Part shown: one piece after another, positions 57,763 to 64,000 of the stretch | Numbering within the stretch: position 1 is the first letter of the stretch | How the letters are laid out: every line of letters starts with the position of its first letter | Assembly: GCF_904849725.1 (NCBI RefSeq) | Contig: NC_058524.1 | Location: forward strand, 24,707,001 to 24,771,000 | Length of the DNA: 64,000 nt | Source of the DNA: Hordeum vulgare subsp. vulgare | Lineage: Eukaryota > Streptophyta > Magnoliopsida > Poales > Poaceae | Direction: 5' to 3' | Program-made: the position numbers and the translations under genes | The notes under the pieces: generated by a model | Told to the model about the DNA's origin: nothing | Seen by the model: the letters and a program-made list of their open reading frames with translations, nothing else | Database searches by the model: none

Positions 57763-60700
57763 ATGGCCGCCGGCGACGGCGACGGCGCCGACCCGATGGA
57801 GCTCGTGCGGGGGCAGTACGACGCCGACGAGCTCGCCATCGCCGGGGAGTTCCTCACCACCTGGCTCCCCTTCCTCTCCGCCGGCCTCTGCCCCTCCTGC
57901 GTCGGCTCCCTCCGCGGCCGCGTCGCCTCCCTCCTCCCGCCCCCGCCGACGCCAGGTAATGACGATGCCCGCCGCGCCGCGCCTGGGGGGAAGGAGTGGA
58001 AAAGGAAAGGGACTTTCTTGCTAGGGTTCTTGCTTGGCCGGGCTCTCGCTTCTCACGTCTCCCACCTAACCTTTTCTTGCAGCGGAGGAGCCGGCGCCGC
58101 CGCCGACGGCCGATAGGGTCGTTGCCACGGGGTGGGACTCGGATCCGGCCGCCCCGCGGCATCTCCCGTTCGAGCCCAGCGGGTGGGACTCGGATCCGCC
58201 CCCGCCGCCGCAGCAGGCCGAGGCGGAGAAGCCCCGGATGTCGTGGGCGGACATGGCGCAGGAGGACGAGCTCGCCGCCGCCGCGGCCGCCGCCGACGAC
58301 GGGGAGGAGGGGGAGGAGGAGGAGGAGGCCGGCGGGGCGGGGAGGCCGAGGGCGAGCCTGACGAGGGAGCAGCGGGAGCTGCATCGGTTCCGGAACGTGC
58401 TGCGGAAGGACGACTTCATATGCCTCGAGAGGGTCAAGGGCAGCCTCGTCAACATCCTCGCCGGCCTGGAGCTCCACGCCGGCGTCTTCAGCACCGCCGA
58501 GCAGAAGCGCATCGTGGACTGCGTCTACGGCCTGCAGGAGATGGGCAAGCGCGGGGAGCTTGGAGGTGAGCCTTGCACATTGGTTTTCATCGATTACAGT
58601 ATGCCTGTTGTTTAGAATCCAGACAAAATGTTTGCTTCTAAGTTCCATGGGTGGGTCTGTATTAGTTCATGAGGATGCAAGTTTGTGCCAGGTCTTGTAG
58701 CTGTATTGGATATAATGTTGTTTCAAGTTCAGTTACATGACTGCTACTAAGGCCGTAGTGCCCGGGGTATGTACTATGCTCTATGTAGGCGTATGCTTCG
58801 GTTAAGTGGAGTATGGTCTATGCGACTTATTCCGATTTTAGGTCAGCATAGCCATAGGAAGGTCTCTGTATGGATACAGTAGCACTGCTCTGTAGATTTT
58901 TTTTTCTTTGTCTCTCCGTCTTTTGTTTTTTGTGGGAGCTCTTAATTTCTCCATCAAAGGAGTGACTAGAACATCTATTTTGGGAGCTATGACTTTCAGA
59001 TTTACGTTTGTTCTGTTAACTGTATGGGATCTTGACCCGAAGATTCATAGATTTGCATTTGTTATGTTAACTGTATGGGATCTTGACCTAAAGTTGGAAA
59101 CTTTTCTTAGTCATATGTTAGATTACCGGATCTATCAAAACTATAGCAGATTCAGCTTTGCTTGACTGTAATCAATCAAACTTGATGAGGAAGATAAATT
59201 GGTATTTGGTAATTTTTGCCTCTGCTTTCATGGTAGGAGCCATTCATAGACTAAAATACCATATGATGCCAACTCTAGATAACTGAAAGTATCTTAAAAT
59301 GGAGAAATCTAGTGGACGGTAATGTACATAAAAAATCCCCATCTTTTGGCACCTATCTATTTAATTTGCTCACATACTTCTGATATTGTGACGCCTCCGT
59401 TCACATAAATCTTAGGGTCTCTGTTTCTGTATCTTTTCTGATATTTAAATCCATTTCTCTTTTGTTCTGAACATTAGTTATTTTCTTTTTTAGAATGGGC
59501 TGTTCTCACAGTTGCTTTGCTGTATCACATACTACTAGCATGACCTGTTCCTTAAAGCATACATGTCCTCTTTGGCACCTATGATCATTGGGTGTGCTAG
59601 AATTTCCTATAGCCTGGTGCACCAGTACACGTCACGGGCCGAAGGTGCTAGTACACCTAATATGCCCTCACTTCCATTGTAGCCCACGTGCACATCCCCT
59701 GGCATGAACCTTGTAACATATAACATGTAACCAGAAACTGGCAGGAATGTAATGAATGCAACTTTTCCTGATTCATCTTACATCTATTCCATTTTCTTCT
59801 TATTATTACCAGTGATATCTTATTTGAGATTATCCAATTTCATTATGTAGTTTCCACTTTATTTAAAGAAAGAAAATTCTATGATAATGATAATAATTAA
59901 TTGCCAAACCATTGTTCAGGATATCGTTAACTGGTACCATATCGGTCAGGGGCTGAGCGAATCGGCCATTTAACTGAATATATCGGTAACCCATTTATCG
60001 GTCAGGGGGAACTGGGGCCATATCTACAAATACTTAGGCTACATGGCCACATGCATTGTACTTTGAATATCTAAATATGCAATCCTAGGCTGCTGCTCAG
60101 GGAAGGGATGGGTCTGGTGGCTGCAGCTTGTTGAGGGGCAGAGAGCCTGCTGCTGCTCGGGTAGGGGACAGAGCCAGATGCTGCTGAGGGAGGGTCAGGG
60201 CTGGCGGGGGCTGCTCGTGGAGGGGACACCGCCGGCAGAGGCTGCTTGGGGAGGGGGGCGGCTTCTCCTCCAGGAGCGGGAACAGCAATAGATCGAGAGG
60301 GAGGGAGGACCGGAGGAGTGACGTAAACCTAATGCTGTGGCGGCTGTGAAAACGGAAAAGTAGGGAAGGAAAGGGGCAGATTTGGACCAAAAAATACCGC
60401 CCAGTTAATTGGCCCAGCCGATAATTCGTCCTGACAACCGATAAATAGGCTTGTCAGACCGATTAACTGGGTCTGCCAGTTAATGGAACGAATAGGTCTT
60501 TCTCGTATCAGTGGGGGTCCGAATAGAAGTTAACTGCTCATATTGTCAATTAATCCGCTGATATTTGTAACAATGTGCCTAACTATTAAAGTGATTTTTC
60601 AAAACATGTTGCTTTTGTATTTCTAACTCAATGCTAATAATACTTGTTTCTTCATTTATGTTTCAATTGTTAGTAACATATAAATGTTCTCGAACTGTTA

Positions 60701-62711
60701 AGTCTTAACTGCATACCCCCCAACAGTTTTTTCTTTACTTTCTGTGGCTGAACCTTGCAACAAATATTTCCCCCTTGTCAGATCGTACATATACAGAACC
60801 TGAGAAATGGATGCGTGGTAAAGGGCGTGTAACAATTCAATTTGGATGCTGTTATAACTATGCTACGGTACTTACCTTATTCTTAGTTCCATCTTCTTTG
60901 TAAGCTACATTTCAACATTAGTGAAGCCTATCCGTATATGTATCTCAAGGTGAAATTTCTAATGGCAGGACAGGAAAGGAAATCCACCAGGCATCATTCG
61001 AACTTTTGTTTCTGATCCGATCCCTGAACTATTTAAGGTCATGATTAAGAGATTGGTAAGGTGGCGTATTCTGCCAACGGATTGTGTGCCAGACAGTTGC
61101 ATTGTCAACATGTATGACCCTGGAGATTGCATCCCACCACATATAGACAGCCATGATTTTGTTCGACCATTTTGTACTGTTTCATTCCTCAGTGAATGCA
61201 ACATACTTTTTGGGTCTAGTCTGAAAATCGCTGGTCCTGGAGAATTTACGGGCTCATTTGCAATACCTCTGCCCGTTGGGTATGTTCGTTATCTTCTCTC
61301 GATTATCCTCTATGCTTATGAATATCATGCACAATTCACACTTCTTTTTGCATGTAGTATTGACACTTGAGTATGTAGCATATGTATAGGTCTGAATTAT
61401 TCTATTCCTGGAGATTTCAGAATTTGATTGCATATGAATTCAAAGACTCTGTCTGATTCATTTGCTTACTGCATGACATCTTGTTTTAGTTGCACACTTG
61501 CACGTGACTGTATATGCATGGATAGTTTTGAATTTATTCTATTTTTTGACATCCCAAAGTTCTGATCTCATATGAATACCAAGATCATGCAAAGGCTGTT
61601 CGATACATGTAAATGATATTGCTCGGTGCATAGTACATTGATGTGCTAAACTTGTTAGCTTTGACCTGAAGTTGTTTTCTCAAGTTTGTGCCAAGATAAG
61701 CTATTTTCTAATGATTATGAGCCATTTTCTAGTGATTTTCTTTTTTTATTGTTACACTGTCTTCGTTTCCTTACCTGAGTGCCATGAATTGTATGTGATG
61801 TGTGCAGTGATCTCTGTACTTTTATTCTGGAATACTTTGCTTCCTTTGCTGAACACTAAATGTGAACATTCGCAGGTCTGTGCTCGTCATAAATGGTAAT
61901 GGTGCTGATGTTGCAAAGCATTGTGTTCCAGCGGTACCATCCAAAAGGTTATATTTGTATGTTGCTTTATTTTTCTGAACTTGATTTGTTCACCTCTGAC
62001 ATTATGCTGGAACTCTGATTGATATACAGGATATCCATTACCTTCAGAAAAATGGATCCTGCAAAGCGTCCATTCAGTTTCAAGGATGATCCTGAACTGC
62101 TGAACATTACTCCTCTCGAAGCACCAGCTGCACCCGAAACCAGCAGATCCTCAGATGAAGGCAAGGGGAAGCAGCTTGATGTACAAACTCGGGATCCGGG
62201 CAGCAGATCATCCAGAAGCAGGAAATCCAAAGGAAGAACGACACCTGCTGGAAAGACTGGATGGGGCGGCATTCTTGGAGACCAACCTCCACAGCACCCA
62301 CAGAGCCCTGCCTCCAGTGTGAGCTCTGACAGAGAGAGGGACTCCATTGGGAGGTCGAGAGAGCCAAGATATCCACCAAGTTCTGACAGAGAAAGGGACT
62401 CCACTGAGAGGTTGAGGGAGCCAAGATATCCGCGTGACGCGCCATCCCATGGGGAGGACCTCAGAGACCGGCTGAACAGGCTGCCTCATGAGAGGACGTC
62501 TGGCAGCGGCGTGTTATTCGTCAACAATGGTGCGGACTCTCAGGCCAGGGGGCAACGGATGGAGCACAGGCAGCTACAGATGATCAATCGCACCATCAAC
62601 GATGACATGGACTCCCTCTCCTTCGGGAGCCATGAGCCCTCCGACCAGCCCCGCGTGAGCGTGCGGACCATACACAACAGACCAAGGACTAGAATAAATC
62701 TGGGTTGGTAG
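57763..62711 (+). CDS. ALKBH9B: ALKBH9-type RNA N6-methyladenosine demethylase (608 aa)
   Basis: Six exons with consensus sites: 57763-57955, 58083-58565, 60782-60867, 60969-61279, 61876-61947, 62030-62711; phases agree. A disordered, acidic N-terminal half (with SWADMAQEDEL) leads to an AlkB domain from about residue 190 to 392. Metal ligands are H312 and D314 in PPHIDSHDF and H373 in DVAKHCVP; the 2-oxoglutarate arginines are R382 and R388 in RISITFR. The C-terminus is Ser/Arg-rich and low in order. Arabidopsis ALKBH9B and ALKBH10B have this layout and remove m6A from mRNA; the domain sequence favours the ALKBH9 side. An in-frame ATG exists farther upstream (57391), but 57763 gives the family's usual start. 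Intron 2 is 2.2 kb and hosts repeats. Confidence 0.92.
58998..59099. repeat. 51-bp tandem duplication in ALKBH9 intron 2
   Basis: Two copies sharing GTTAACTGTATGGGATCTTG at a 51-bp period, with a few differences. Confidence 0.8.
59915..60545. mobile_element. Transposon-like insert in ALKBH9 intron 2 (hAT-type remnant, tentative)
   Basis: Both sides are rich in ATCGGT, GTTAACTGG and CCGATAA motifs in inverted arrangement around a GC-rich centre (60090-60300) with repeated GGGGCAGAG/CTGCTG phrases. No clean ends or target duplication found. Confidence 0.35.
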
Positions 62712-63798
62712 CCAGCCATACCACGTGTGACTGGTCGTGTCTGTACTCAAAATCTTCGGAGGCAATGTCGGAAAAGTTTACCGATACCTGGAAACTGGAA
62801 AGGGGAAGTTGTGATGTACATTTCAGGAATTGAATTCACTGATAGATACTACTGTAGTCAGGAGCCTATTGTGTAGATAATCAGAGCTGTTATTTTTCCT
62901 GGAATGCTGTAATTGTGTCTTGGTGTGGATGATGCGTTGCTTTGGTGGGATTATTGATGACTGAATAATATTGGCTGGGTGTAGGGCAGGAGTTTTTCCT
63001 GGAATTAACATGCTGTGATTGTGTCTCGAGTAACATTTTCCTCTTTATATTTGGAAAGAGAGAGCAGTAACATTATGCTCGTTGTGAATTTCATTATTCC
63101 ACTGCTTTGGTTTGCAGCCTTGCGGGGGGAGATAGTGCACATGGTTTTTGTTTCTTCCTTTTATGCCTAGAAGGATTTATGAGATTTGGAACTTTGCAAA
63201 AGCAAAGTCAAGATAGTATCTATCAGCATGAAGATTTGTAGTATAGCTTATAAGGTGACAGTTTTGACCATAATATTTTCCATTATCTAAGGAAACTACT
63301 CACTCTGATCCTACTCAAAGTTGTACTAAAGCAGCGACAATAGTATGGACTGGAGGGAATACCATAATTCTTCATGTGGTTCATGTCAAGATCAGATGGA
63401 GAAATGGAGTCCCGCCTTGTCTTTGTGGATCAGCAATTTAAGTGTTGTTTTGCGTGGTTGAGAACTGGACGTTGCTTACTATACTAGAGAGACTTTTAGT
63501 TTGGTGATTTTTGGCGAAGCATATATAAGATGTCAGAGGATTATGTCCATGCTTGTGAGGCTTCGAGTTTGCAAAAGTCAAGATAGTATTTTCTGCACAT
63601 TCAGATTTTCGATGAACTGAATTCATTTATATTTTACAGTGTTCAATCTGCAAAACAAAGTTTTTTCTTTACATTCAGATGAACTGAATTCATTTAGATT
63701 TTACAGTATTCAGGTGTACAAGAAAAAAGAAAAGAAATGGAGAACTGAATTCATTTAGATTTTACAGTATTCTGGTGTACAAGAAAAAAGAAAAGAAA
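62712..63798. other. 3' region of ALKBH9 and spacer
   Basis: The 3' UTR of the ALKBH9 gene probably covers the first few hundred bases. The rest is AT-rich with no gene. At 63613-63802 lies a tandem repeat described separately. Confidence 0.5.
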
Positions 63799-63802
63799 TG
63801 GA
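63681..63802. repeat. 61-bp tandem repeat touching the tRNA gene
   Basis: Units 63681-63741 and 63742-63802 are nearly identical, with a decayed third copy at about 63613-63640. The second unit ends inside the 3' end of the tRNA gene. Confidence 0.85.
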
Positions 63803-63871
63803 GAAGTGGGGTATCGATCCCCATACCTCTCGCATGCTAAGCGAGCGCTCTACCATCTGAGCTACATCCCC
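63799..63871 (-). tRNA. tRNA-Ala(AGC): tRNA-Ala (anticodon AGC)
   Basis: The 73-nt minus-strand sequence folds into a cloverleaf: acceptor 5' end GGGGATG, D arm with GCTCAGATGGTAGAGC, anticodon arm CGCTTAGCATGCG with AGC in the loop, T arm TGGGG-ATCGATA-CCCCA, discriminator A. The G3:U70 pair, the main identity mark for alanine, is present. Internal promoter boxes A (TAGCTCAGATGG) and B (GATCGATACCC-like) are readable. T-runs follow on the minus strand (complement of 63784-63789), suitable as a Pol III terminator, and a CAA motif precedes the start. One acceptor pair (6:67) is U-U. Confidence 0.93.
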
Positions 63872-64000
63872 ATTGCGTGCAAAGTTCAATGCGAAGTTCT
63901 CCTATAGCTTCCTCCTCCTTGTAACTCCCTGCTCTTTACATCGAGATGTCTTTCATCGGGCATATACATATTTGGGAATCTGATATTGTCTCTGATTATT
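63872..64000. other. Window end
   Basis: 129 bp upstream of the tRNA gene; nothing recognised. Confidence 0.4.

Noticed and set aside
57996..58648. Arg-rich frames on both strands over ALKBH9 exon 2
   Set aside because: Shadow frames of a GC-rich exon; the spliced frame is fixed by the AlkB domain downstream.

Overview
This window is nuclear DNA of a Triticeae grass (wheat, Aegilops or barley type). The evidence is a BARE1/Angela-type Copia element with its usual LTR ends, a Stowaway MITE of the family common in wheat and barley, a Cassandra TRIM, GC-rich 5' gene ends, and plant-specific spliced genes. Species and chromosome cannot be fixed from the sequence alone.

Layout. Positions 1-35921 are a nest of LTR retrotransposons. 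The oldest layer is the 3' part of a Tat/Retand-like Gypsy element (29455-35921, + strand) with an integrase end, an array of hairpin-forming 70-bp repeats, a spliced antisense gene and a 3' LTR. A Sirevirus-like Copia element (minus strand, from beyond position 1 to 29454) sits in its pol gene. A BARE1/Angela element (6897-17516, minus, TSD AAGAG) sits in the Sirevirus gag, and a solo LTR of the same group (8555-10379, +, TSD GTATT) sits in the Angela 3' LTR. A block of about 8.6 kb spanning half of Angela and the 5' end of the Sirevirus is then repeated head to tail (11034-19630 and 19631-28226) with about 0.1% divergence and a 4-base AAAC microhomology at the breakpoints.

Positions 35922-40303 hold AT-rich repeat debris and a hAT-like element (8-bp TSD) into which two Mutator-like MITEs have inserted.

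Positions 40550-63871 are a gene island: a bromodomain-NET protein of the GTE1/GTE6 type (+), a short gene encoding only the N-terminal domain of the PP4 regulatory subunit 3/SMEK family (-), the Cys-less methionine sulfoxide reductase homologue MSRA5 (-), an intronless PLS/E-class PPR protein (-), an ALKBH9-type RNA demethylase (+) and a tRNA-Ala(AGC) (-). Small MITEs, a complete Cassandra element with 5S-rRNA-derived LTRs, and retroelement remnants lie between them. The genes form no operon or evident pathway. Their broad roles are chromatin reading, phosphatase targeting, redox, organelle RNA processing and mRNA demethylation.

Most notable: the Sirevirus carries an intact 524-codon third ORF behind a putative internal promoter that reuses the palindrome array of its own LTR; the Gypsy hairpin higher-order repeat; the stand-alone SMEK-domain gene; and the young tandem duplication. 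All identities rest on motif recognition by eye, without database searches.
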